This document shows positions 23,124 to 31,616 of a stretch of 64,000 nt of DNA, in pieces. The stretch comes from Amaranthus tricolor (Eukaryota; Streptophyta; Magnoliopsida; Caryophyllales; Amaranthaceae): assembly GCF_026212465.1 (NCBI RefSeq), contig NC_080052.1, forward strand, positions 9,455,033 through 9,519,032, given 5' to 3'. Below the pieces are notes generated by a model. The model was given only the letters and a program-made list of their open reading frames with translations. It did no database searches and was not told where the DNA came from. The position numbers and the translations under genes are program-made. Position 1 is the stretch's first letter. Each line of letters opens with the position of its first letter.

Positions 23124-24000
23124 ATGGTGAATCAAAGTGATAATTCACAGAGCACAAATTCCTATGCTGAATCCATCATCAGTATATTTCGTACACCCTT
23201 CTGATAGTAGCCAAAAATTGGTTAATATTGTGTTCTTAGGAAGGGGTTTTGCAAATTGGAAAAGGATTATGACTATTGCTCTCTCTGGAAGAAACAAATT
23301 GGGATTCGTTGATGGTTCTTTGAGTAGGCCAACTAGTAACTCAGCAGCAAAGACTTGGGATAGGGTAGATAATGTCGTTATGGAATGGAATATAGGAGTT
23401 TTAGAGGATTCTATTGCCAATAGTATCTTGTCCTTCAAAACTTCAAAAGAAATTTAGGATGAACTTGAGGAAAGATATGGACAATCCTCAAATGCACAAA
23501 TGTTCTCCCTACAAGATGAACTAAATGCTCTAATCCAGACCCCTGACATGAGCATATCAGATTTTTTCACAAAAATCAAGACATTATGGGATGAATTTGA
23601 TGCTCTGAACCGTATTCCTATATGTACTTGTACTGTAACTTTAAGTTGCACCTGTGATGTGTCAAAGAAAATATTCAAGCTACAACAAAACAACAAGGTC
23701 ATAAGTTTTCTGATGAAACTTGACAAAAAGTACAAACAAGTTAGGAGCAACATGCTCATGATGCCGTACCTACCAACTGCTGCATAAGCCTACGAAATCT
23801 TGCTTCAAGTAGAAACTCACCTTCTGTTGAGCACCAGTGGTGGCAGCATGAATGAACCCATGGCCTGTAGGGTGGATAAAAAGAAATATCAAGACAAGAC
23901 TTATAGCAAAAACTAAAATCAAGAAGGAAACAGAGTCAAGAGACCCTCACTATGGTGTGAACACTGCATGATCACTGGGCATATCAAAGAAAAGTGCTGG
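23124..24000 (+). pseudogene. Copia B gag
   Basis: The ATG 23124 region opens MVNQSDNSQ; a small shift follows and the main frame carries FANWKRIMTIALSGRNKLGFVD and MEWNIGVLEDSIANSI, the copia gag N-terminal domain. A TAG at about 23455 stands where a Trp is usual. FSLQDELNALIQ, then ISDFFTKIKTLWDEFDALN and KVISFLMKLDKKYKQVRSNM follow. A CX2CX4HX4C zinc knuckle (CEHCMITGHIKEKC) lies at about 23956-23997. Gag would form the particle and bind RNA. Stops at about 23786 and 23914 also break it. Confidence 0.8.
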
Positions 24001-24881
24001 AAGATTGTGGGATATCCTGTAAATTACAAAGCAAATACTTCGAAAAGAGATAATTCAAAGGGTCATGCTTATGCCAATACAACAAACAATCAAGAGAAAT
24101 TAGAAGGTCTTGTTAGTGCCAAATTCATTAAAGATCAGTATCAACAAATATTGGATATGCTAAGCAAACATGACAACAAAGCAACCTCCACTCATGCTAA
24201 CACTAGCCAATTAACATATATTTTTTCTTTACTAGCACATAGCACAAATCTTTGGATTATAGATAGTGGGGCCTCATACCACATGTGTCATGATATACAT
24301 AAATTTGCTAGTTATAAAGAGAAACATCAAGTAACTATACCAGATGGCACCAAACTGAGTATCAAATATAAAGGCACTGTCATACTAAACAATGGTGTAA
24401 TTTTGCATAATGTTCTTTTTGTTCCAAAATTCAAATACAATCTCATTTCAGTAAGAAAGTTGTCCACTAATTTAAATTGCAAGATTTACTTCACCCTAAA
24501 TGGTTATTATGTTCAGGAAATCTTGATGAAGAAGCCTTGGCTTCTTGGTGAAGAGAAAGATGGTTTATATGTCATACAAGACAAAGAGAACAAAATAAAA
24601 TCAAGAGCTGACTGAGGAAGTTTGAGCATGATAGCAAATAAAGAATCTCTTCTCAATAAGGCCAAATTATGGCATTTAAGGATGGGTCATATGCCCATTC
24701 AAAGACTAGAAATTCTGATTCCAGAATTGAAGAACAATATGGCCAAAGACAAAGTCTCCTACACCATATGCCCACTTGCAAAACATAGGAGGAACACATA
24801 TCCATCATCAGTGAGCAAGACAAAACAACCTCTTGAACTCCTCCATATAGATATATAGGGACCTTTTAGGTACCCAACTAG
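24001..24881 (+). pseudogene. Copia B protease and N-terminal integrase
   Basis: LWIIDSGASYHM at about 24249-24285 is the aspartic protease site. VLFVPKFKYNLISVRKL and the pre-integrase segment KLWHLRMGHMP follow, with the histidines of the integrase zinc finger, then [11 protein letters not shown], which includes the first catalytic Asp of integrase. A TAG follows where Trp is usual. The gene is then interrupted at 24882 by the foreign pol fragment and resumes at 27423. Confidence 0.82.
24863..24881 (+). repeat. Left copy of the 19-bp direct repeat bounding the pol fragment
   Basis: CTTTTAGGTACCCAACTAG, identical to 27423-27441. It is copia B integrase sequence, duplicated on either side of the inserted fragment. 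Confidence 0.92.
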
Positions 24882-27411
24882 TAAGATCTAAAGACCTAGT
24901 TAGAGGACTACCATCTATAAAATTCCTTAAAGAGGAAATATGTGATCCTTGTGCCAAAGGAAAACAAGTAAGGTCATCTTTTAAACCAAAGAATGTTGTG
25001 ACCACCTCAAAAACGCTTGAATTATTACACATGGATTTGTGTGGACCTATGAGAATACAAAGCCGTAGTGGCAAGAGATATGTGTTTGTTATTGTTGATG
25101 ACTATAGTAGATTTACATGGACTTTATTTTTAGTTAGTAAAGATGAAGCCTTTAATGAGTTTGTCTCTTTCGCTAACAAAATACAAAAATCTACCAATAA
25201 TCAAATTGTTCACATAAGGTCAGATCATGGTAAAGAATTTGAAAATTCAAGCTTTATGAGTTATTGCAATGAACATGGAATAAGTCACAATTTTTCCGCC
25301 CCTAGAACACCACAACAAAATGGTGTAGTAGAAAGGAAAAATAGAACTTTAGAAGAAATGGCTAGAACTATGTTAATTGCTAGTGGTTTACCTAGAAATT
25401 TTTGGGCCGAGGCTGTTAATACTGCATGTTATATTTTAAATAGAGTATTGATAAGACCAATCACTTCTAAGACACCCTATGAACTGTTTAAAGGTGTTAA
25501 ACCAAATATTGCCTATTTTCGTGTGTTTGGATGCAAATGTTTTGTACATGTTAATGGAAAACGGAATATAGGTAAATTTGATGAAAGAAGTGATGAAGCA
25601 GTATTTCTTGGCTACTCATCTCAAAGTAAGGCATATAGAGTCTATAACAAAAGAACAATGAGTGTGGAAGAATCCGTTCACATAATTTTCGATGAAACTA
25701 ACTTTTTGTCAAGTAAACAGGATACAAATAATTTTAAGATAGGTCTTGCAAATTTAGAAGAAGATGATGAAGAATTGAAAGTGCATGATCAAGAAACAGC
25801 TGGTGAACAGCCGGTTCCAGCAGAAGCAGAAAGTACTGATCAAGTTCAGGAACTGCCAGAACATCAGGAACAGCAGACTGTTCCCAATCCAGCTGTTCCC
25901 ACAGATGAGCAGAACAACCCAGTAGCTGAACAGAATGTTAATCAAGCTGATGAACCAGAACATGCTACTGTTCCCATAAGAGATTTTATGCCAAAACCTT
26001 GGAGATATCAAAAATACCATCCTCTTGATTTGATTGTAAGTGATTTGAATAAAGGAACACAAACTCGATCTCAAATGAGAAATTTTTGTGCACATTTTGC
26101 GTTCCTATCATCACTTGAACCCAAAAATCACGAAGAAGCTCTAAAGGATTCCGAATGGGTTGTAGCCATGCAAGATGAATTGAACGAATTTGAAAGGAAC
26201 AAAGTATGGCATTTAGAACCCAAACCGAAACACAAGAAGGTAATTGGTTTGAAATGGGTATTTCGGAACAAACTAGATGAGCATGGAATAATTGTAAGAA
26301 ACAAAGCAAGGCTCGTGGTCAAAGGGTACAATCAACAAGAAGGTATTGATTATACTGAGACATTTGCTCCAGTAGCAAGGTTAGAAGCTATTAGAATTTT
26401 AATTTCTTTTGCTGCATTTATGAACTTTAAATTATATCAAATGGATGTGAAATGTGCTTTCTTGAATGGTTTTCTTGATGAAGAAGTTTTTGTTGAACAA
26501 CCGCCTGGCTTTGAGAATACCTCGAGTCTTGATCATGTCTATAAGCTTGATAAAGCTCTTTATGGGTTGAAACAAGCTCCTAGGCAATGGTATGAAAGAC
26601 TATCAAAATTTTTGATTCAAAATGACTTTGTTAGAGGTAAAATTGATAAAACCTTATTCTTTAAGAACAAAGGTTCCAATATATTAGTTGTTCAAATATA
26701 TGTTGATGATATTATTTTTGGTGCCACAAATGAATTGCTATGTAAAGAATTTGCTAACCTTATGAGCACTGAATTTGAAATGAGTATGATGGGAGAATTA
26801 AATTTCTTTCTTGGTTTGCAAATTAAACAAACTGCTAATGGTATCTTTATTCATCAACAAAAATATATAAAAGAACTTCTTAAGAAATATGGCATGAATA
26901 ACGCTAAAACCAACCATACACCCATGGCTACTAATGTAAGATTAGATGAAGATACAAATGGAACAAATATTGACCAAACTACGTATAGAGGCATGATTGG
27001 ATCTTTATTATATCTAACTGCTAGTAGACCCGATATTTCATTTAGTGTTGGTTTATGTGCAAGATTTCAATCTAACCCTAAAGAATCACATCTAACTGCA
27101 GTGAAACGTATTTTGAGATATCTAAAGGGAACAGATGATTTATCATTGTTTTATCCTAAAAGTGATGTCTTTGATTTGAAAGGCTTTAGTGATGCAGATT
27201 ATGCAGGAGATCTTGTTAATAGAAAAAGCACGTCAGGTATGGTACAATTTCTTGGCTCATGTTTAGTTTCATGGAGCTCCAAGAAACAAAACACTGTTGC
27301 ATTATCAACTGCTGAAGCTGAGTACGTAGCAGCAGCAGCTTGCTGTTCCCAAATGATATGGATAAAGCAGCAGCTAAGAGACTTTGGTATTAAGTATGCA
27401 TGTGTTCCTAA
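24882..27411 (+). mobile_element. LTR-less copia pol fragment (integrase to RNase H) inserted in copia B
   Basis: The fragment starts inside the pre-integrase region ([10 protein letters not shown]) and ends inside RNase H (IKYACVPN). It has no LTR, primer site or polypurine tract. Its protein is very close to that of the SIRE-like element at 27620-37356 and belongs to the same family. Its frame is open from the left junction to 27415, about 840 codons, while the copia B genes around it are full of stops. It is bounded by a 19-bp direct repeat of copia B sequence, with a 10 to 12-base filler (ATTGAATCAACA) at the right junction. This is not a normal retrotransposon insertion; repair-mediated capture is the likeliest origin. 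Confidence 0.85.
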
Positions 27412-27415
27412 TTGA
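24890..27415 (+). CDS. Open pol fragment: integrase, RT, RNase H (SIRE-like family)
   Basis: Integrase: CDPCAKGKQ zinc-binding pair, LLHMDLCGP (first catalytic Asp), SDHGKEF (second Asp), [19 protein letters not shown] (third, Glu). A Gln/Pro/Glu-rich hinge follows at 25790-25970. [40 protein letters not shown] and YVDDIIFG (26699-26722), the intact catalytic Asp pair. RNase [23 protein letters not shown]. Gag and protease are missing at one end and the RNase H tail at the other, so it is a fragment with no start of its own (no ATG near the left junction), although no stop interrupts it. It is unlikely to be translated. Confidence 0.8.
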   Translation, partial: KDLVRGLPSIKFLKEEICDPCAKGKQVRSSFKPKNVVTTSKTLELLHMDLCGPMRIQSRSGKRYVFVIVDDYSRFTWTLFLVSKDEAFNEFVSFANKIQKSTNNQIVHIRSDHGKEFENSSFMSYCNEHGISHNFSAPRTPQQNGVVERKNRTLEEMARTMLIASGLPRNFWAEAVNTACYILNRVLIRPITSKTPYELFKGVKPNIAYFRVFGCKCFVHVNGKRNIGKFDERSDEAVFLGYSSQSKAYRVYNKRTMSVEESVHIIFDETNFLSSKQDTNNFKIGLANLEEDDEELKVHDQETAGEQPVPAEAESTDQVQELPEHQEQQTVPNPAVPTDEQNNPVAEQNVNQADEPEHATVPIRDFMPKPWRYQKYHPLDLIVSDLNKGTQTRSQMRNFCAHFAFLSSLEPKNHEEALKDSEWVVAMQDELNEFERNKVWHLEPKPKHKKVIGLKWVFRNKLDEHGIIVRNKARLVVKGYNQQEGIDYTETFAPVARLEAIRILISFAAFMNFKLYQMDVKCAFLNGFLDEEVFVEQPPGFENTSSLDHVYKLDKALYGLKQAPRQWYERLSKFLIQNDFVRGKIDKTLFFKNKGSNILVVQIYVDDIIFGATNELLCKEFANLMSTEFEMSMMGELNFFLGLQIKQTANGIFIHQQKYIKELLKKYGMNNAKTNHTPMATNVRLDEDTNGTNIDQTTYRGMIGSLLYLTASRPDISFSVGLCARFQSNPKESHLTAVKRILRYLKGTDDLSLFYPKSDVFDLKGFSDADYAGDLVNRKSTSGMVQFLGSCLVSWSSKKQNTVALSTAEAEYVAAAACCSQMIWIKQQLRDFGIKYACVPN

Positions 27416-27422
27416 ATCAACA

Positions 27423-27441
27423 CTTTTAGGTACCCAACTAG
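27423..27441 (+). repeat. Right copy of the 19-bp direct repeat
   Basis: Identical to 24863-24881. Copia B integrase resumes here. Confidence 0.92.
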
Positions 27442-27619
27442 ATCAAATTGTAGAATGTTCATAACCATTGTAGATGATTTTAGTAGAATGTCTTGGATTT
27501 TCTTAATAAAATGCAAATCAGAATTTCCTAAAATTTTTAGAAATTTTATATATTTTGTTGAAAATCAACTATCACTCAAAGTAAAAGCAGTGAGAATATA
27601 TAATGCAGGGGAACTAACT
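27442..27619 (+). pseudogene. Copia B integrase, middle segment
   Basis: Between the two insertions the copia B frame reads ITIVDDFSRMSWIFLIKCKS and NFIYFVENQLSLKVKAVRIY, the integrase core around the IVDDFSR motif. It is cut at 27620 by the SIRE-like element, whose left target duplication TAACT is 27615-27619, and resumes at 37362. Confidence 0.8.
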
Positions 27620-27882
27620 TGTAGACTCAATTAGGAACGGGAACAGCAACAAGAGGGGGGGTGAATTGTTGTTGTTACTAGTTTAAGCGTTTTTGCCCTG
27701 TTTTTGCGGAATTGAATAAAATAAATAAAGCTTAAACTTAGAGCGAAATAATTAAAAGAGACAAACGATTTTTACGTGGAAACCTTCTAGGCCTAAATAG
27801 AAGGAAAAACCACGACCCCTTGGGATTTCTAAATTCTCCACTATGTTTAAGGCAACTCGTTACAATTACATTAAACATCTTA

Positions 27883-28082
27883 CTTCACTCGAAGCGCATT
27901 AACTAGGCCAACTCTTCTCTCTTAAATTGCTTCACTCAAAGCAACAAACTTAGCTTCACTAAAAGCTAATTCTCACCACTAGCTTCACTAGAAGCTTTCT
28001 CCTTAGCTTTACTCAAAGCTAATCTCTTCTCTAGCTTCATTAAAAGCTATCTAATTTCCCCCTTAGACTCACCCGAGTCTAA
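27883..28082. repeat. Array of seven short hairpins in the left LTR
   Basis: Seven inverted repeats with 4 to 6-base loops: 27883-27894 (CTTC/GAAG), 27927-27944 (TTGCTT/AAGCAA), 27950-27969 (TTAGCTT/AAGCTAA), 27981-27996 (AGCTTC/GAAGCT), 28003-28022 (TTAGCTTT/AAAGCTAA), 28032-28049 (TAGCTT/AAGCTA), 28063-28082 (TTAGACTC/GAGTCTAA). Stem sequences differ, yet pairing is kept. The array lies downstream of the predicted start site, so it would be in the 5' leader of the minus-strand transcript. It is repeated at 36096-36295 in the other LTR. Confidence 0.8.
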
Positions 28083-28273
28083 TTACAAATTCTCTCAAAA
28101 ACCCTTACAAAGAATAAAAATTCTCCAAAAAATAAAATCAATGAGTTGCACAAGAAAATATTATAAATTAATTGGCATTTTTAAAACAAAATTTTCTTGT
28201 AAAAATTCTCCCATAGTTACGTATGATTTAATGGCTCATACTAAGGCGAGTTTTGAAGAATAACCGAGTCTCT

Positions 28274-28282
28274 TATTTATAG
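28274..28282 (-). promoter_or_regulatory. Predicted TATA box of the SIRE-like LTR (left copy)
   Basis: CTATAAATA on the minus strand, placed between the AACGGTT cluster (28365-28587) and the hairpin array. Transcription would start roughly 30 bases further on, near 28245. The same box is at 36487-36495 in the promoter-active right LTR. Confidence 0.6.
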
Positions 28283-28364
28283 AGCTAAAATCCCTAAGAA
28301 TAAGGAATATTCCAATCCATTATCCTTAGTCATGGATCAATGAATGATGCTGAATGAATCACAA

Positions 28365-28973
28365 AACGGTTAATACTTCAGCCTTTGAATAAATCAAACA
28401 AACGGTTAAGGCAATCAGTAACCGCTATTCCCTGATAACCGCTGTTCCTTAATAACCGCTGTTCCCTAAAGTAGCAGTTTCTTCAGTAGTAATTCCTGTT
28501 CCCCAAATTAATGGCTGGAACTTCATGCTATATTTAGAAAACGGTTTTGGTAAAACGGTTATCTTTTGACTAATTCTAAAAACGGTTATCTTTTGACTAA
28601 TTCTTAGAAAATGGTTATTTTTACTATTTTTAGGAAAAGATTATTTTTATTATTTTTCAGAAAATCCAAAAATAATTAAGACCTAACTGCTGTTCCTACT
28701 TTTTAGTAGATCCAAGTTTATCTCCTAAAAAAAAGGAATTAATCTTGAAACCCACACGTGAGGAATTTTAGAAATTCTTTTTGCCAATTAACTTTAATAA
28801 ACTAATGCAACCAATTAATTTAAATACATTAACTAAAAAATAAAAGATAGAATTTATTAGCTAACGTAAATTGACTTCAGTTTGGGAACACTGCGCTGTC
28901 TCCAAATTCCAACTTGCTAGAACATCAAACCTGGGAACAGTAGACTTCCTGTCTCCATTTTACATCCCACGTG
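28365..28973 (-). promoter_or_regulatory. MYB-box and G-box cluster in U3 (left LTR)
   Basis: AACGGTT occurs at about 28365, 28401, 28540, 28554 and 28580, and the related TAACCGC at about 28419, 28436 and 28453. These fit the plant MYB core CNGTTR. G-boxes CACGTG are at 28755-28760 and 28968-28973. They lie upstream of the TATA box in minus-strand sense, where a stress-responsive promoter would carry them. The right LTR has the same set 8213 bases on. Confidence 0.5.
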
Positions 28974-29143
28974 ATATACTCTTCTAACATCTCTTGAAAC
29001 CTTTTGACATGTATATTCCCATGAACTAAGCCATAGGTACTATCAACGATCATAATCATAATCGGATATCGACCTGCACAATCTCTAAAAACATGTTCGC
29101 TTAAATAAAGTGTAGTCATCATCAAAACTCAAGAGGTCCAACA

Positions 29144-29170
29144 AATTCCCCCTTTTTGATGATGACAAAC
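29144..29170 (-). promoter_or_regulatory. SIRE-like polypurine tract next to the 3' LTR
   Basis: On the minus strand TCAAAAAGGGGGAATT runs straight into the LTR start TGTTGG. A near copy lies at 29711-29730. Confidence 0.85.
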
Positions 29171-29999
29171 TTTTTAAACAAACTTAAACAAAATAGAGTA
29201 AAACCAATATTGAAGAGCATGTTCGAGATTAAAACTACTCTACATTACTTAGTAAATTAACTCGTTACAATATAATTTACCAAGCATACATTAAAAACAA
29301 ATTACTCTATTAATTAGAAATATTTAAAATAACTTAAGCATAATCAAAACATCGGAAGTAGTTTATAACTTAAGATTTCAAATAGAACTAAAACAAAACA
29401 AAACTTATCAAAATTCTAAGCATTGTAAGAACTTTTATCATAGCATTCAAGTAATCATCAGAGCATATAAATCATAACAATCAAAGTATGTATCTCAATA
29501 TGTATATCAGAGCTAAACTTATTACTAATCAAAGCTTAATTCAAATAAATCATCACATATAATCCAGTTCATATCAGAGCATGTATGAGCATGTATGCAG
29601 TAGTAAGACATATAGCATTCAGATCATAGAGCATAGCCACAGTCCTAATGTTCAACAGAATAAAAGTATATCAGGCTAAGCATACTCAAGCATTATTTAA
29701 GTTTGTGCTAAATATTCCCCCTTTTGACATCATTCAAAAAGAATTGGAGCAATCAAGCCACAGCACTAAACATATAGTTATAGTCAAAGAGACAATAAGG
29801 ATGCAAAAATTAAAAGCGAGTACCAATGAATGCAAACATGATCAACAATGATGAAAATAACAGATATTAAGTAGCACAAAAAGAAAATATGATTCAGTGT
29901 ATTAAGCAGTACCCCAGCTAGTACAAAATGAGAAACATAAAAAGATTGTTTAATGAGAGTGATAGTTGCAACAAATAAGAAGAAATGAAAAAGGAGAAA
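29171..29999 (-). other. Untranslated region between the third ORF and the LTR
   Basis: A-rich (T-rich on the minus strand), with words such as ATCATA and GAGCAT recurring at 29440-29640. No coding frame is credible; it holds the second polypurine tract. Confidence 0.5.
29711..29730 (-). promoter_or_regulatory. Second polypurine-tract-like site
   Basis: Minus strand reads ATGTCAAAAGGGGGAATATT, closely matching the tract at 29144 including upstream GATG. Multiple polypurine tracts have been described for Sireviruses. Confidence 0.6.
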
Positions 30000-31301
30000 T
30001 TAAGTTGCAGGAGCTTCATCATCAACATATTCAGTCTCCACCTCCACTGTGTCCAGTTTGGCCCCTAAACGTGATTCCATTTGGTCCATTTGAGCAGATA
30101 GTGAGGCTATAGAGACACGAATTTCATCTTTAAACACAAGGAAGCTTGACTGCAAATCATTGAGTTTCAGGAGAATGGAGGTTAGAGGGTCAGTGGGAAC
30201 TGTAGTGTCACCTAAACCTTGATGTGGTGAATGGGGTACAGGTGATGGTGATGGTATAGGTGACTTAGGTGGTGAAGATGGTCGTATTGGTGATTGTGGT
30301 GGTGATGGTTTATGGAATGACGGTGTGGCAGGTCTAGGTGAGGAAGGTTGGCTTGGTTGTGCTGTTGTGTATGAGGTAGAGTCATCATCAATAACAACAA
30401 CAGGTTTCTTTCCTTTAGAAGCTAGCCTTCTACTCTTCCTAGGGGTCAAACCAGGTGAAGAACCCTTCTCATTTTTCTTTTCTTCTTCCTCCACAGCAAC
30501 CTTCACCAGTTCCTTCTCTACTTCCCCCTTACAAGAGTTTTCCTCCTGTTCTTCCTCCTCAGAATGCCCTTTTGCCTTCTCAGTGGCAGAGGGAACAGGC
30601 TCCTCCTGTTCCTCCTTGTTTACTTCCTCCTCCTCAACATTTTCTTCAACTTCTTCTTCTTCATTGGTGTCCTCTGATTGTTCAAAAATGTTCTCAAGGG
30701 TCCCATTTTCAGTTAATCTTAGGCGTAAATTTTTCAAACATTTTACACCCACTTTGTTGTTTGGACCCATGGGATAGTTTGGACCATCAAGAGGAACACC
30801 CAATTTCTTAAATATCCAGGTCAACAGTCCACCATATCCTAACACATTCCGTTTAAAAATACAATCATTTAAATGACAAATCATTAAAGAAGGAAAATTA
30901 ATCTTGATGTGGTTCGCCAGACAGTAGATTAACGTAGCATCTCTAAGACTAACCTCACTTCTTTTGGATGTGCGAGGCAAAATGAATCTTCTTGCTATGT
31001 TGTACAACAGTTTGTGCATAGGTGATAGCACATTATGACTAACTTTTCCCTTTTTCTCATTCAACCCTAAAAACTTCCACACCAACTTCTCATTTATACC
31101 GGAAAAATTAATTTTTGACCCAACAACATATCTATCAAAACCAGTCGAGGGAACACCCAACCATCCTCCTAAAATCAGGTTATTAAATTCAATTTTAATC
31201 CCCTTTACTTCACTAGTACAGACTCCATGATCAAAAGAAAAATTTAAAGCAAACTCACGCATTAAGTTGGGATACATTGGGTTACAGCAATAGTTTCCCA
31301 T
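30000..31301 (-). CDS. Third ORF in the env position of the SIRE-like element
   Basis: Open for 433 codons from ATG 31301 (MGNYCCNPMYPNLMREFALN) to the stop at 30000-30002. The first 200 residues resemble a domain common in plant retroelement ORFs (the 'putative plant transposon protein' type): YPNLMREF, then GVPSTGFDRY, HKLLYNIARRFILPRTSKRSEV, then IKINFPSLMICHLND. A Glu-rich stretch follows, then a basic motif RKSRRLASKGKK that could be a nuclear signal, a Pro/Ser-rich linker, and a C-terminal helix (LNDLQSSFLVFKDEIRVSIA) that may coil. I see no signal peptide, membrane segment or fusion peptide, so despite the env position it does not look like an envelope protein. It is intact while gag and pol are broken. 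The function is unknown. Confidence 0.75.
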   Translation of the reverse strand: MGNYCCNPMYPNLMREFALNFSFDHGVCTSEVKGIKIEFNNLILGGWLGVPSTGFDRYVVGSKINFSGINEKLVWKFLGLNEKKGKVSHNVLSPMHKLLYNIARRFILPRTSKRSEVSLRDATLIYCLANHIKINFPSLMICHLNDCIFKRNVLGYGGLLTWIFKKLGVPLDGPNYPMGPNNKVGVKCLKNLRLRLTENGTLENIFEQSEDTNEEEEVEENVEEEEVNKEEQEEPVPSATEKAKGHSEEEEQEENSCKGEVEKELVKVAVEEEEKKNEKGSSPGLTPRKSRRLASKGKKPVVVIDDDSTSYTTAQPSQPSSPRPATPSFHKPSPPQSPIRPSSPPKSPIPSPSPVPHSPHQGLGDTTVPTDPLTSILLKLNDLQSSFLVFKDEIRVSIASLSAQMDQMESRLGAKLDTVEVETEYVDDEAPAT

Positions 31302-31616
31302 TAAAGATTCCCAAGCTTGATTTTGCAATATGATGATTTAACTCCCACTTCTTAATCAAAAAAAAATTGCTGGATAAATATATATATTTAATATTATGAA
31401 GAAAAAATTTTTATGAAAATAAAAGATAAATGGAAATTTTATGCTACTACAATCTGATCAAATCAAACATGCAATCATAAGAGCACTCACAGTATATACT
31501 TTTAAATAATGCGTACCTGATTCTTTCAATAATTGATTTTTCAATCAAGATTTTTGTGGTTGATCGTCTTTTTCAAATTTCCATTTTGTCTTTAAGGATC
31601 ACATTTATCACTTACT

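Larger units (their letters stand above)
27620..29143 (-). repeat. SIRE-like element 3' LTR (left copy)
   Basis: 1524 bp. In minus-strand order: U3 with two G-boxes and a cluster of AACGGTT/TAACCG words, a TATA box at 28274-28282, then a hairpin array at 28082-27883, ending CTACA at 27620. Same length as 35833-37356. Confidence 0.93.

Noticed and set aside
24863..27441. LINE-type insertion as source of the pol fragment
   Set aside because: The 19-bp duplication would fit, but there is no poly(A) tail and both ends lie inside pol.
27883..28082. CRISPR array
   Set aside because: Regular short palindromes, but they lie in a plant LTR, have no constant repeat with unique spacers, and no cas genes exist in the window.
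28925..29125. 66-codon minus-strand frame in the SIRE-like LTR, repeated at 37138-37338
   Set aside because: Duplicated only because it lies in the LTR; no family recognised and placed upstream of the TATA box.
30325..30811. Plus-strand Ser/Pro-rich frames
   Set aside because: Shadows of the Glu-rich part of the minus-strand third ORF.
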